From: Adenanthera pavonina
Lineage: Eukaryota; Streptophyta; Magnoliopsida; Fabales; Fabaceae
NCBI GenBank assembly: GCA_026686845.1
Contig: JAIVEN010000016.1
Coordinates: forward strand, 5,473,501-5,537,500
Reading direction: 5' to 3'
DNA: 64,000 nt
The position numbers were made by a program, and so were the translations under genes. The notes beneath the pieces were generated by a model. That model made no database searches, was not told where the DNA came from, and worked only from the letters and a program-made list of their open reading frames with translations. Shown piece by piece: positions 23,965-35,871 of this stretch. Numbering within the stretch: the first letter of the stretch is position 1; each line of letters starts with the position of its first letter.

Positions 23965-24700
23965 TAATTGAATAAAAAATCATTCATTAATTATCAATCT
24001 TGTACAGAAATCAAAAGAAAAGAAACGAAAGAGATGATAGATACAAAATCCAACCCTAGGACACATCTCTTTTAGAGCCGCTTTAGCAACCCAATAGGCT
24101 GCCAAATTAGCTTCTCTGGAATCCAGCGGAAATGATGATTCCTTAGATTTTTCATTAGTTCAAGGATATTTTCAAAAAACGTTTCACATATCTAATCTGG
24201 TCCCAAGTGGCCCACGTTGATGGAATTGATCAGGGCCAGAGGAAGACAGTCTGACTCAAAAATCACGTTATTCAAATTATTACAGTCACCATACTGTACT
24301 GCATCCAGTAATGCAGTGGCTTCTGTCATGAGAGGAGAGGAAGCTTTAATTTTACGCCATGCTCCATCTAATAGCAAACCATTACTTTCTCTGACCACAA
24401 AGCAAACAGCCGCCTCGCCATTTTCCTGCACAAAAGCACCATCTGAGTTAGTTTTGATAAAATCATCAGCAGAAGCTTCCCAATGTTTCTTCTCATCCCT
24501 GTCTGATTCATTGAAAGTAACAGTCCTGTTCAAACTCCAACCATTAGCTAACCAGAACTCATTAGCAGCATTTTCATCCAATGTGAAGGTTACAATAGGA
24601 TCTGGGTCTAAATGTTCATAAACAAATTTACATCTGCCCTTCCACAAATACCAGAGTCATGGCAATTTTTGCTGTTATCCAATCATCCATATCAGGCATT
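23965..24700 (-). mobile_element. LINE RNase H-like fragment
   Basis: The minus strand encodes a plant LINE C-terminal region: 'LWKGRCKFVYE' (after a frameshift near 24650), then an RNase H-like (RVT_3) domain with 'IKTNSDGAF', 'MTEATALLDAV' and 'VIFESDCLPL', supplying the D...E...D acidic pattern. It closes with 'REANLAAYWVAKAALK' in another frame near 24060-24110. At least two frame breaks occur and all upstream domains are missing. The longest intact stretch is 24192-24647 (151 aa). It is a decayed 5'-truncated insertion, not a host gene. Confidence 0.8.
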
Positions 24701-25441
24701 GTTAAGGATTGGTTTTCATTTGGTAATATCAAGGGACTTGAATTTTCTTCTTGGATTTCCTCCGATGGTTGCATAAATTTGTAAGTTTGATATACTGGAT
24801 CATTTTATTTTTATGCTTTTTTTCTGGCTGGATACTTTATGCTTTTCATTTAGTCGTGTTCCCACTTTTTTTTTGCCCCTAAAAAGGAGACTTGTATATT
24901 CAATTATTCCTAATGAAAAACACGCACTACTGTTTGTTAAAAATCGCACTACTTACAAAGTTAAATGAATGGGGTCGCAAGTCAGCAAAAGCAACAGAAA
25001 GTCGTCCCTGCAATTTGCCTCCATTCATTTGATCCTTCCCTTTAAGCCATTCATGGCATTCATAACAAAGTCTAGACCCAACCTTATACGCACACCACAA
25101 CTTCTCATGTAACCATATTATTATTTTTCTCCAACTATTAAATTGATAAGTCAAAATAAATGGGCTTAATTTCCAAGTCTCTGTACAAGACAAGTAGATT
25201 TGAACAAATATGAATTTAATCAATAGCCAATCACTTGGCAGACTAGTGATCATGTATTTGATGATTAGAATTCAGACAAAGACCTATTTTATATTACATA
25301 ATTTCATAAACTATGTTATACATTGTTTTGGTTTGAACCAGCACAACTTATTAACATTGATAAGCTTAATAACATACACTTGATCACAGACAAGTTACAT
25401 ACTATTATTCTTTGACATTCTTAACGAGCACATTAACACTG
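24701..25441. other. 3' flank of SOBIR1 copy 2
   Basis: No gene is supported. The last 220 bases (from about 25220) are homologous to the 3' flank of SOBIR1 copy 1 ('aatagccaa(t/c)cacttggca' and following), so the duplication included the 3' untranslated region. Confidence 0.6.
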
Positions 25442-27355
25442 TCAGTGTTTAATTTGGGACAGCATGCATCTGATATCCTTACTATTAGGCCTCTCCTTTG
25501 GATCATCCAGAGTGCAAAAGCATGCAATCTTCAGAACTAAAAGCATTTGCTCCTCATATCGATTGCTTCTGAGCTTTTCATCAATTGCTCGCATTGGATT
25601 TTCTGAAGTCATCACGTTCCTCATCCACTTGACCAAACTCATCTCATCTGTGTGTTGGAAAAACTCATCAGATGGAAGCTTCCCCATCACCAAGACACCG
25701 AGTACAACACCAAAGCTATATATGTCACACTTGTCAGTGAACTTCAATGTCTGGTGATATTCTGGTGCTATATAGCCCACAGTCCCGGCCACATTTGAAG
25801 TTGTGATGTGTGTTTGAGCATCTGGCATTGCTTTTGCAAGCCCAAAATCTGCAATGCGAGCTTCCATATCATCATCGAGAAGAATGTTGGCTGGCTTGAG
25901 ATCTCTGTGAATTATGCGAGGGCTATGGTGCAAGTGAAGGTATTCAAGGCCAGCTGCTACTCCAAGTGCAATCTTGTGGCGTGCCAACCAATCCAACTCT
26001 CTTGCACCTGCTTGAACTTGATTTAACACATCTTGCAAGCTTCCGTTCTTCATGTATTCATACACAAGGTAGTGACAATCAGGCTTAGACACATGGGCTA
26101 GCAGAGGTAGAAGGTTTCGATGTCGAATTTGACCCACTGTGTTGATCTCGGATCGAATTTGACGCATTTTTTTGTGCAAAAGCTTACTATCTTCTTCAGC
26201 CAATTCAGCTGCGTCCTTTGAAGGTTGCTTGATCTTCTTTATAGCAATAATTTTGCCATTGCTTCCCGGTAATTCAGATTTATAAACTTCTCCGCATCCA
26301 CCTCTACCAATGATTTCTAGTGAATTGAGTCCATCTTCATTCTCCAAGAAAGCTAGGTCCTCTGCTTTTTTAATCAATGGACTATAAATTGCGGGGCCTG
26401 CGCTCTTCCTTCCTCCTTTGATCACAGCTACGGCTAACTTGAACAACAAAGAAAATATGAACCCAGATATGCTCCCAGCTAGTGCTCCTGCTATGAATCC
26501 AAGAATCCACCCAACTAGTTTCCTCTTGTTTGACTTTTTGTGATGTTGTGCCGTTGGAGGTGGAGCTTTGGGAGCTTCAGCAGTTGAATTAGAGTGTCTG
26601 CTGGAATTTGGAGCATGTGCTGAAGTTTTGTTATTTGCTGCTGTTGAATTCTCGGCAAGGATGTACCTTTTGGGGATATCTGATGTTGAGGGTTCAAATC
26701 TCTTCATCAATGGAGCAGGAACCTCAAGGAAACGGTTCCCAGAAAAGTTGAAGTGTTGGAGATTGCGAAATGACCGTATAGACAAGGGAATTCTCCCTGT
26801 GAAGAGATTGTTTGCCACAGAAAGACTTTCCAGATTGGGGAAATACTTCAAGAAATTCAAATTCCCAGAGAATTTGTTGCAAGAGATGTCAAGGATTCGA
26901 AGGCGAATTAGGGAGGACAATTCAGACGGGACCCCACCGGAGAAGCTATTGTTTCCCAGGTCAAGAATTTCCAGCTTCCGACAGTCAACAATCTGGGTTG
27001 GGATTTGGTTAGCAAGTTGGTTGTTTGAAAGAGAAAGCTCTTTGAGCTCAGAGAGACGCCCAACTGCTGCAGACAGAACCCCATTAAGCTTCTTGGACTT
27101 GAAGATGATTCTGGTAATTCTAAGAGCATAGCTCTCGTCGTTGGAGAGCCTCCTCTCACAGAACACACCGTCCGTGTTACATGGGTGAGTGGTGGATGGT
27201 TGGAGTTGACCGTTGACGCCTAAGTCCTTCTGAAAAGTCAAGAAAGCTTTGAGGTCTGAAGGGTCAATATCTAATTTGGCATGGATGATCATGAAGAGGA
27301 AGAAGAACCAAAAGAACAAAAGAAGGGATTTTGCAGGAGAGAGAGCCATTAGCAA
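25442..27355 (-). CDS. SOBIR1: LRR receptor-like kinase SOBIR1, copy 2
   Basis: Intronless, 637 aa, collinear with copy 1. Signal peptide (1-27), LRR N-cap, about five LRRs, a Ser/Ala/Pro-rich juxtamembrane stretch, a transmembrane helix with the same five-glycine GxxxG series (282-298), and a complete kinase domain with GRGGCGEVY, the AIKK lysine, HRD (Asp485) and DFG. The only length change is two extra residues in 'LPGSNGK' before the catalytic lysine. The C-terminal kinase half is almost identical to copy 1 ('RIADFGLAKAMPDA' and on to the end), whereas the signal peptide and the region between the LRRs and the membrane have diverged. That suggests either strong constraint on the kinase or gene conversion. 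Both copies look functional. Met1 and Met3 are alternative starts. Confidence 0.93.
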   Translation of the reverse strand: MLMALSPAKSLLLFFWFFFLFMIIHAKLDIDPSDLKAFLTFQKDLGVNGQLQPSTTHPCNTDGVFCERRLSNDESYALRITRIIFKSKKLNGVLSAAVGRLSELKELSLSNNQLANQIPTQIVDCRKLEILDLGNNSFSGGVPSELSSLIRLRILDISCNKFSGNLNFLKYFPNLESLSVANNLFTGRIPLSIRSFRNLQHFNFSGNRFLEVPAPLMKRFEPSTSDIPKRYILAENSTAANNKTSAHAPNSSRHSNSTAEAPKAPPPTAQHHKKSNKRKLVGWILGFIAGALAGSISGFIFSLLFKLAVAVIKGGRKSAGPAIYSPLIKKAEDLAFLENEDGLNSLEIIGRGGCGEVYKSELPGSNGKIIAIKKIKQPSKDAAELAEEDSKLLHKKMRQIRSEINTVGQIRHRNLLPLLAHVSKPDCHYLVYEYMKNGSLQDVLNQVQAGARELDWLARHKIALGVAAGLEYLHLHHSPRIIHRDLKPANILLDDDMEARIADFGLAKAMPDAQTHITTSNVAGTVGYIAPEYHQTLKFTDKCDIYSFGVVLGVLVMGKLPSDEFFQHTDEMSLVKWMRNVMTSENPMRAIDEKLRSNRYEEQMLLVLKIACFCTLDDPKERPNSKDIRCMLSQIKH

Positions 27356-27695
27356 AGCAAGATGAATTAGAGAAAGACGGAGGAAGAGAGAACAGAGTTG
27401 GGGGATGAGGAAAGATGAAGCTTCTTCCTATAGTTGATCTTCGGTCGTTTTGTTTACTCTTATAGCGGCTAAGCGTGTGGAATACTTGCAACAGTGGGGT
27501 CCGCTGCTTGAATTTTCTTCCACACCCACGGACCGAGTATACTGGTCAGCTTACATTTTTATTTAGAGCAACCGTAAATCACTCCATTTTTGTGGAATGA
27601 CCAGTTTGGCCCCAGTCTACATTCACACATATATCAGCCGGAAACGGAAATTAATCGTCAGTGGAGACGAAATGAAGGTATTAAAAACCAAATAC

Positions 27696-27822
27696 GTGAT
27701 TAAATCGGTTGAGGAACTGATTCATTATTTAATAGTTGAACTAGGTTGAATCACCAGTTGAGGTGTGATTAAATCGGTTGAGAAACTCATTCATTATTTA
27801 ATAGTTGAACTAGGTTGAATCT
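27696..27822 (+). repeat. 70-bp direct tandem duplication
   Basis: The block 'gtgattaaatcggttgag' ... 'agttgaactaggttgaatc' occurs at about 27696-27752 and again at 27766-27822 with only a few differences. Related 'ccgttgaacccggttc' text near 28100 suggests both belong to a larger repeat family of the 'aaccggttc' type, also seen near 48970-49150. Confidence 0.75.
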
Positions 27823-29671
27823 GTATTAATAAAATTAATATATTTTTAATTTTATATATTATATATTATATAAAAAATAAAACTGTTATTAATGAGTTTC
27901 GTAAGATAATATTAAAATTTAAATAAGTTATTATTAGATTTTAAATACAAATAAATAAATAAATAAATAATAATAATTATATTATTTATTAAGTAAATTA
28001 ATTATTATTAATTATTTTTAAATATTATAATAATAATAAAAATAAATTTATATATAATAATAATATTATTTTATTTTTAAATTTAAAAAAATAAAAAACA
28101 TCCCGTTGAACCCGGTTCTACCCCGTTCACAATCTTTTCATAACGGGTTTCACTGATTTTCAATTGGTTCCATCCATTCTGAATTCAAATGGTTCTTCCC
28201 TTAATTTAAATCGAAGCAGATAACATTTCCACTCCAACCGGTCTTGGTACGATTTTTTACACATTGGGCAAAATCCGAAGGCAAAAAAAATGGATATTGT
28301 ATATCTACACAAGTAATACTGGGATATAAAATGTAAAAAGAAAAAAAAAACCATGCTGCGATGCGAAGCTGACAGAGCTTGTAATAATCGTTCGTAAAAG
28401 AAATAAAAAAAAGAACTACAAACGCAAGAAAGTGAGAAGCGGAGTAATACTCAAGAATAGTCAACAGAAGAGAGACAAAAAAAAAAAGAAAAATTAGGAG
28501 AAAAATATAATATTAGAAAAAAGTACCTTCCTCTTGTGATGTAAGTTGACTTATTCAATGAAGATATGTGGAAGCTCAGAAGGTGCAAGCCGAAGAACAA
28601 AACAGCGGGAAGAAGAGCTAGTTGAGCACCCAGTGAGAATCTTACTAAATCGCCGATTATGAAATGGGAAAGGAAGAGCATGGAGATGGAGGGCCGGGGC
28701 TGTACGGCGGAGAGGAGGACAGAAAAGAGAAAGCAAAGAAATCGCCGATTAGTGTTTGACGCACCAATGCATTCAATCATTCAAAGGCAAATAATATCAT
28801 CCCAAGAAAATTGTGCCAGCTGGATGGTTTATGAGAATAGCGGCCTCAGGAATTGGACAGGATTTCACATGAAAAATAAATGGGCTTGATTTCTAGTCTC
28901 CGTACAAGACTAACGTGGATTTGAATAAATAAGAATTTAAATGATCACATATCTGAATTTCCTCTGAAGTAAGAAAAGAAAAAACTAAATAAAAAATATT
29001 TGAAAACAAAAGAACGAAGTTATATATATTATTCTATTCATTATGTCATCCTTCTTTTAAAAAAAAAAAATTCTGGACATATTTTAGAGTCCCATACTTT
29101 ATAATATCTAAATCAAATAAATAGAGAGGCAACTGTGAAAAACTATACTATTGTCTAAAAAAAAGAGTCTTTTGTAAGTTATTAATAATATAACTTATTA
29201 TCTTATTTTAGGAAAACTGCATATTCAGTTTTGTCCATTATATTGTGGCAATTGTCGGGACATTTCATGCATTCTTTGTTCAAATATTGTTGTTCGATGC
29301 AGATTTTTTTTTAAAATATAAATTCATACTCAAAAAAAAATTGGTTGTCAAAATAATGTAGTATACCTTTGCTGCTTACAATTATAAAGATGTAAAATTT
29401 AATCATTTTTTTATGAAAAAAATTTAATACTTTTAAAGTTAAATTATATCTATTTCATAAAAAATAATAGATGTTATTGAAGTTTTTTTCAATCCCAACC
29501 ATATCCACTTAATGAGAACATGAAATTTTGGGCCTAGATCCCATCCCAGGACCAACACTTACACTGCAGTTTAGCAGGATAATTGTGTTGCCAATGCCGT
29601 AACATTTGCATATAGATAATTTTTTTGGCCAAAAAAATACATATACTCATAGGTGATAAATAATATAATTT

Positions 29672-29920
29672 TTTTACTCATTCTAATTTTTAGTATAAGA
29701 CCCTTTTAAACAAATCACGCGGATTAAGAATTGGAATTAAAACTAATTAATTATCTCAATTTCTCCAAAAATCTCAATATTTTTACAAAACTACCCTTAT
29801 TTAATCTCTTTCTTTTTCTCTTCGAATATATTAAATAGAGGTATTTTTAAGAAATGTATAATAAATACTATCTCATATATTATAAAAGATCTTATATTTA
29901 AGATCAGAATAAAAAATCTT
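29672..29920 (+). repeat. MITE-like repeat, copy 2
   Basis: Same-orientation relative of 938-1185. The shared order of blocks ('aatcacgcgga', 'aattaattatct', 'atttaatctctttc', 'atattaaatagaggta', 'aagatcag') is clear by eye. There is no coding capacity. Confidence 0.55.
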
Positions 29921-30255
29921 ATATATAAGATCGAAGAAAGTAACGTAACTTGGTGTTATGCATGCCCTAATCTAGTTAATATCAACCCAAACAAAAGAAG
30001 TTCACAGTAAAGAAGTCTAAATATCAATACTGGACATCCGTTTTTTTTTTTTTATTGCGAAAACTGGGCATACTTAGTAAATCTCTTGTTATTTACAATT
30101 ATAGCTACAATGCACGATAGATACGTTGTATCCAGAAAAAGTTAAAATTTTAAAATACTGTTGTAAGAGATTTACTTGCATAATTATTTATATATTTAAT
30201 AAATTAATGTATAAAAAATGAATAATATAAATAAATTTAAACTTGTAAATAAGTA

Positions 30256-30666
30256 CTCCCTCCGTTACGTTATATAGTGCACTATTCTGAGAAATTTATA
30301 TTTTAAAATATAGTACATTATGCAGATTATATTATGTTTTTTTATTATTTTTCCAGTATTACCACTAATAAATAAGCTTATATACTACGGTTACCAATGT
30401 ATTTAATGAAAAATTTTTAATGGTTTGGTCAAATCATAAATAAATGAAGGAGAATTTCCCCCAAAAACTTTACTCTTCACAATTATCAATGACCCATGGG
30501 AACTCGAAAAAAAAATGAAGGAGAGAATGGATGTAATTTATTAATGTAGGAAGTATCATTAAATAAGGGTAATTTGGAAAATAATGAAAAAAATTTTTGA
30601 TTACTAATTATTGTCTTGATATGTGTGTAGTAGCTAAAAATGTATTATAAACTGGAATAAAGGAAG
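30256..30666 (+). mobile_element. Stowaway-like MITE, copy 1 of a pair
   Basis: About 411 bp flanked by TA on both sides (30254-30255 and 30667-30668). The left terminus is 'ctccctccgttacgttatat'. The right terminus, reverse-complemented, is 'cttcctttattccagtttat', an imperfect inverted repeat. A clearly homologous copy lies in the opposite orientation at 53284-53697; both contain 'gaaggagaattt(c)cccc' and 'aatgacccatgggaac', so they are the same family. Confidence 0.78.
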
Positions 30667-31788
30667 TATTTCAAAAGTAACATATAGATATTTGTCTCAA
30701 GTAATTAAAAAATTATATTTTTTTTCATAAGTTCTTGTGTTGTTTTAGATTTTTTAAGCAAAAATAATTATATAGATATTAAAATATTATATATATTGTG
30801 AAGTATGCCCATAGCATTAGATACATATATATATATATGATTAAAGTACATTTAGTTTTTTGAAATATCAGTGCAAGATAATTAGGTAGCTAATCAGCAG
30901 CATCATACATTTTGATTAAACTTGATCGAGTTAAATTGGATTGCCTGGGTGTAAAGCTCTAACAACAATAATATTTTCCATATATAAGAATTGAATCCAG
31001 AACTTTATTTAAGAAAAATAAATGTTGAACCACTTGATTCAAGTGTAATTGGTTTCATATTTTATTTCTTATTAAATTTTTTTAACTAGAATACAATAAA
31101 TGTATGATTATTTAATAATAACTGTAAAGAAAAGTACATATACTTTTTTGAAAGAGAAAAATAAGATAATATTTCATTTGGATGAAGTTTCTTCTTTTAC
31201 AAAAAAAAAAATCTTCAAATTTAGTGAATTTAAAATTATAAAAAGGACTTCGTACTAGCAAAACAATTCTCATTTTTCTCATTTTCATAATTAAAAAAAG
31301 TTCCCAAACACTGCTTTCAATTATCTCCCACCCAAACATACCATGATTTTTTTTCCCCTTCCGATCAAGATATCAGGGTTTTTAAGCCTTTGTGAAAACA
31401 AAATCTTGGAAGGTTAAGTATATGACGAAAAAGAAGGCGTCTACAGAGAGAGAGAGAGAGTAGCTAGTGAATCCACATTGCAAAATAGAAAAAATTACAT
31501 AATTATTTTTTATACATGTAAATATTTTAGTACCAAAACTACATCACTCTTTACTATTTTCTGCAGATTCAAAATACGCCTAACGCCTGGTGCTTTGAGC
31601 CCTAAAAGCAAGCACACACAAACAAACATCACCCTCAGTCAAATTTTCACCATTCCTAATTATACCCCTCACATAGATTCAAGCTCAAAATACTGTTACT
31701 GCTACCTCTCAAACCAAACATTATTTTGCCAAGCCATATTCATACACAAATATAACGCCTTTATTTATAGGCTATACTATTCTCTGCC

Positions 31789-34700
31789 TCACTCCACACA
31801 GCAGCGATACATGAAGTACTTTTCCATTTGACGCCCACATTCAGCACATACCACCTTCTCTGGAATACCCCCAGTGCTTCCAGGAAGGATGAGACGATTG
31901 CAGTGATGTGGGGATTGAATTTGCCTCAGATAATCATTCAGTGCTGGAATAAATCCATCTCTTAAAGCAATTTCCTTCCACTTTTCGAATTCTCTCAGGC
32001 TTGTTAAAGCCGTGTCTCCCTTGGCTCTCGCCATTTCATGTGCTCCTCTGCAGAAAATAGCCCACCCCTGATCGCTACCATCGAAGCTGAGGACAGTCAT
32101 CACTTCACTCATAATCTGGTCACTCTCCACATTTTTCCCGTGTTGGAGTTTTGAATACAACATGCTCTCGAGTCTGGTCCAGAAGAACCATATGGACGTG
32201 ACATTAGGCCAGAAGTAGCTGAACTTTCTTGTGGTGAAGGTGTTAATCATTCTCTGCATCCTCTCTTTGGCGTTGTTCTTCCCCACATATACCATCTCTA
32301 ATGGGAAGTTGCCAGCTTTTGCTATAGCCATTGCAGTGCTTGTGAATGCTTGAATCCATTCGAGATCTTCACCTCCATACAAGCATATGTATTTGCTTTC
32401 TGCCATCTGGTAGAAGCCAACCACAATATCTATATGTCAGTAAAAATATTGTTTTAAGTGAGGTAAGATGGATTTGGAGACTATTCCTATTCAAAATATT
32501 ATATCAAATAAAGCCATCAAGTGTAAGTGTAAGAAGACTTGCCCATTCTAGAACTGTAGGATCAATGCCATCAACAAGTAGCTCAAGGCTCCAAATTTCT
32601 GCTTTCCACAGGGATTCCTCCTTCTCACGGGTGAAGGGGAAGGCCAGATTTCCCCAAATCCAGTACATGTGGAGGGCATTTGGAGAGGACAGCCTGCCCT
32701 GTGGATCAAGGGCCACTAAGATAGCTCTCTTTGTGAAATTCCACACCTCTCTGATATACTTCATCACATATGGTTCAATAATCAGAGGATCCCTCACGCT
32801 GTACCATGGCATCAATGATCGCAAATGCTCAAACTTCTGTCGAGCTACATCATTCCAAGTTACATTGTCCACAACTGGCATCCATACCATCTCATAGTGC
32901 GTCTCAGTCCTTGATCGCGCATCTTTGTATAAGTTATCAAGTATTATGATCTCTTCTTGTGAAAGATCAAGATCTGATATGAGCAGCAAAACATGCTTCC
33001 TTCTCAGTACCTCGATACTAACCTGAAGTTCAGTAAGCGAAATGTTTTAGAACATGATTCAAGATACATAAGTACGTAGAATAGTAACAGGGTTAGAAGT
33101 TAGAGCAAACCTTTGTTTTGCTAGAACCATCGAAAAGTGGGGGTGGATCTTCCTTGGCGTATATCAGTGCTCTGAGAATTTTCATGTTGTCTATGTGGGC
33201 TATCTCAAAAAGACGAACCAAATTGTGGAACGCCTCTATATGCCTCTTCTCATCTGCATTTCCATAGGTATTCTTATTAACCATATTATAATCATTTAGA
33301 TTAAATATTTTTTCCCTACAACGCTAATTCTGATGTGCTCACTTATATATTGGTAGCAGATAGCCAGTTGGTTCTGAAGGTGCTCATATACACTGCTCAT
33401 CTTATGAGCCAAGCTTGTCAATTCCCACGCCTCTGTGGTGGTTGAAATGTACCTATATATAATCATTGTAACCAAAAAGAACAAAAAAAAAAAAAAACAG
33501 AGAGAGAGAGCGCTTATTAGTCACTTCATGTAAAGTGAGGGAATATGAAGTAGCTGCTGGGCTTACTCATTTCTCAATCCTACAAGGCTTGCAATCTGTG
33601 AAGCACAAGCCACAATACTTCGGATGGTCCAATAAGCAGCAACAGGAATGTGAGCACTAGCAACGGACATTGGAGGAGTGTCCTCTGAAATGTACTCAGA
33701 TGGCAGCTCTTTGAACTCAACGATACACCTTGTCACGTCCAGAATCACCTTCACCAGCTTGATCAATGTATCAAATTGTTGTTTCAGAAAGGCATGGTTT
33801 TCTGCAAGGTCAGGCAGTTGCTTAAGCAGGGCCACAGATTTGGCTAGTGTGTTTGTAGCACCTAACTGAGCAACAAGCCAAAATTCTCCGAAGTTTACAC
33901 CAAAAGCTGCTAAGGTTAGCACCACTTTTGCGTGCCATGAATAGCTAGACAGCATGTTCAGAATCACCATGGTTGTTGCATGTGCATCTCCACCTCCTAG
34001 GGACTTGTAAATTAGCTGCCAATGTAGTTAGTCATGTAAGACTCGATAACAGTGGCAACTTTTCACTCTCCTATTAGTTTGGAGACAGAAAATTAACTTT
34101 ATTATCGTACTGAATATATATATAGCTAGGAATTGTTTTTCAAGTACTTGCAGCTTTAAATAATTGTTAATGCTTGTGTCAGTGTACTCAAAGAGACTGC
34201 CATAGTCGTCAAGATAAGTATATATGCTCTCAGGAAAAGCAAAAAGAAGACAAAAGAGGTTACCAGTTCCCATTATGGGAAACCATTTCATCCTTAACGA
34301 TAATAATAAGAGTAACTTTCTCAAAAGTTAACAAGATTTTGTATAACGAAACAACCTCGCAGGAGATTTTGTGTATGATAAAAGCCAAAGAATCAAGCAT
34401 GTCCAACTCAGCAAAAACAGCAGCCTTCTCTATAGAATCGAGTTGTTCTCGTTTTCCCTACAAGCAGAACCCCACACAGCCAGCAGGTTAGCTTATTAGA
34501 TTAGAACAGAAACGAAAAGAAATAGAGTTACAGAGACAAATTTAAAAACAGAAAATGGGATAAATATATATACATCAACGTCACCCTCAACGGTACGAGC
34601 AATGACATGAATCAAGATTTCCTCAATGATTTGGATAACAGGTTTGACATCAACTTCACGACCATCTGGGGCATGGGTGGCCTGAACTTGCTTCATCATG

Positions 34701-34792
34701 GCACTGTCGTCCGATGTTGAGATCCTCCTACTACGGTCTCTTCTTTGCTGCATCTTACTGGGGGCACTGGGTGCTAGTGGACGACTGGCCAT
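31789..34792 (-). CDS. SEO: Sieve element occlusion protein, full length (SEO-a)
   Basis: Seven exons on the minus strand, joined in frame: 34574-34792, 34356-34457, 33567-34015, 33343-33452, 33111-33253, 32543-33022, 31789-32406. Product 706 aa, the usual SEO length. Family marks include an N-terminal 'KMQQRRDR' segment, 'DAHATTMVILNML' and 'AHIPVAAYWTIRSIVACASQ' in the SEO N-terminal domain, 'DEKRHIEAFHNLVRLFE', the thioredoxin-fold-like middle 'LLLISDLDLS', 'WIWGNLAFPF', 'ICLYGGEDLEWI', and the C-terminal 'VCAECGRQMEK...YRCC' cysteine motif. SEO proteins are structural phloem proteins that form filaments or forisomes and plug injured sieve tubes. The intron after exon 6 must use a GC donor (TGG|GCAAGT), because the exon reads in frame to that point and resumes at 'MAESKYICLYGGED'. 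The shortened paralogue lies next to it at 37220-39002. Confidence 0.9.
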
Positions 34793-35156
34793 GGTACTCT
34801 ACACTTGGGATATCAGAATACAGAATAGGAAATTTTTGGTTTTTCTGTACGTGTGTTGTAGCCTAGGATCGATTGGAAACTATATAATGAGAGGATGTGG
34901 AATAAAGTCTTATTGAACATGTGCCTTGCTTGCAACTGGGTATAAACAAAAGCTAAAGTGGTCTTTGATTCGGATAAGATTATAGATTTAGAGTGCTGGC
35001 TTATTGGTGGTATTATTTACTATATTGCAAGATTACTGGTGAATTAAGCTTACTCTCCCTCTTTTATAAATATATTCATCATGATAGAAATTAGTTATTT
35101 AAAAAGATCTTGGATGGTGGGTCCCACAATATACATTAGAGTTTAACTTTAGAGTC

Positions 35157-35157
<1 letters not shown>

Positions 35158-35214
<57 letters not shown>
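35158..35214. repeat. Compound (TA)n(GA)n microsatellite
   Basis: An uninterrupted TA run passes directly into a GA run of about 16 units, about 370 bp upstream of the SEO-a start codon. It is likely polymorphic. Confidence 0.9.
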
Positions 35215-35871
35215 TGAATTCATGAATATTTATAAACACTGGATTTTTTAAAACTAAAAGTGCAAATTGGTGATATATTTTAGTGTTAATCTCACTGTGC
35301 CAACCTTTTTCCGAGGTTGTTCTCTCTCTCTCTAAAGTCCAAATTAAAGTAAAGAGATTTTAATACTCACATAGGCGTAGGTTTTGGTTAAATTAGGAAG
35401 GGAAAATGAAACCATGTGATATACATGCATGCCACTACAATATAACATGCAGTGTACAAGTGGAGCTGCGGGTACATATAACATGCAAAAGAAAGAGAAA
35501 GAAAAGAAAGCAATAAGAAATAAAGAAAAAGTTCACAATTTTATTATTGCTAATGAAAAAGAAGAAACGAAAAGAAAATGGGTAAAATCACTGTCCCCAA
35601 TCGACTCTTCTATATACCCTTCTCTTGTTTTTTTTTTTTTCTTTTCAGTCACTTTCATATGTATTGACCAAAGCAAGGAATTTGAAGATAAAGAATTTTC
35701 ATACTTTTTAACTGAATTCCCAGCTTTAGATTTTACGCTAGTTTAATTATACACAAAGTGTTCATTTGTAGTTAGCAGGAGGAAAGAAAATATTATAAAA
35801 TGAGTGCATCTTGTTAATTTTTATCTAATTGGGAATACACACACCAATATTTGAACAGCATATAATTATTA

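Larger units (their letters stand above)
27356..31788. other. Intergenic region between SOBIR1 copy 2 and the SEO genes
   Basis: No gene is firmly supported. Contents are a promoter region shared with SOBIR1 copy 1 (to about 27545), a 70-bp tandem duplication (27696-27822), AT-rich low-complexity DNA (27830-28090), a MITE-like repeat (29672-29920) and a Stowaway-like MITE (30256-30666). An open stretch on the minus strand at 28500-28780 (hydrophobic, ending at a possible GT donor near 28510) might be a first exon or gene relic, but I do not recognise it. Confidence 0.5.

Noticed and set aside
24217..24621. A 134-aa plus-strand frame
   Set aside because: Antisense to the LINE RNase H-like fragment, which has recognisable motifs on the minus strand.
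26568..27131. A 187-aa plus-strand frame opposite SOBIR1 copy 2
   Set aside because: It is an antisense shadow of the conserved LRR coding region; the equivalent frame in copy 1 is broken.
35429..35746. A 105-aa frame rich in Lys and Glu
   Set aside because: Low-complexity A/G-rich sequence with no recognisable family and no splice context.
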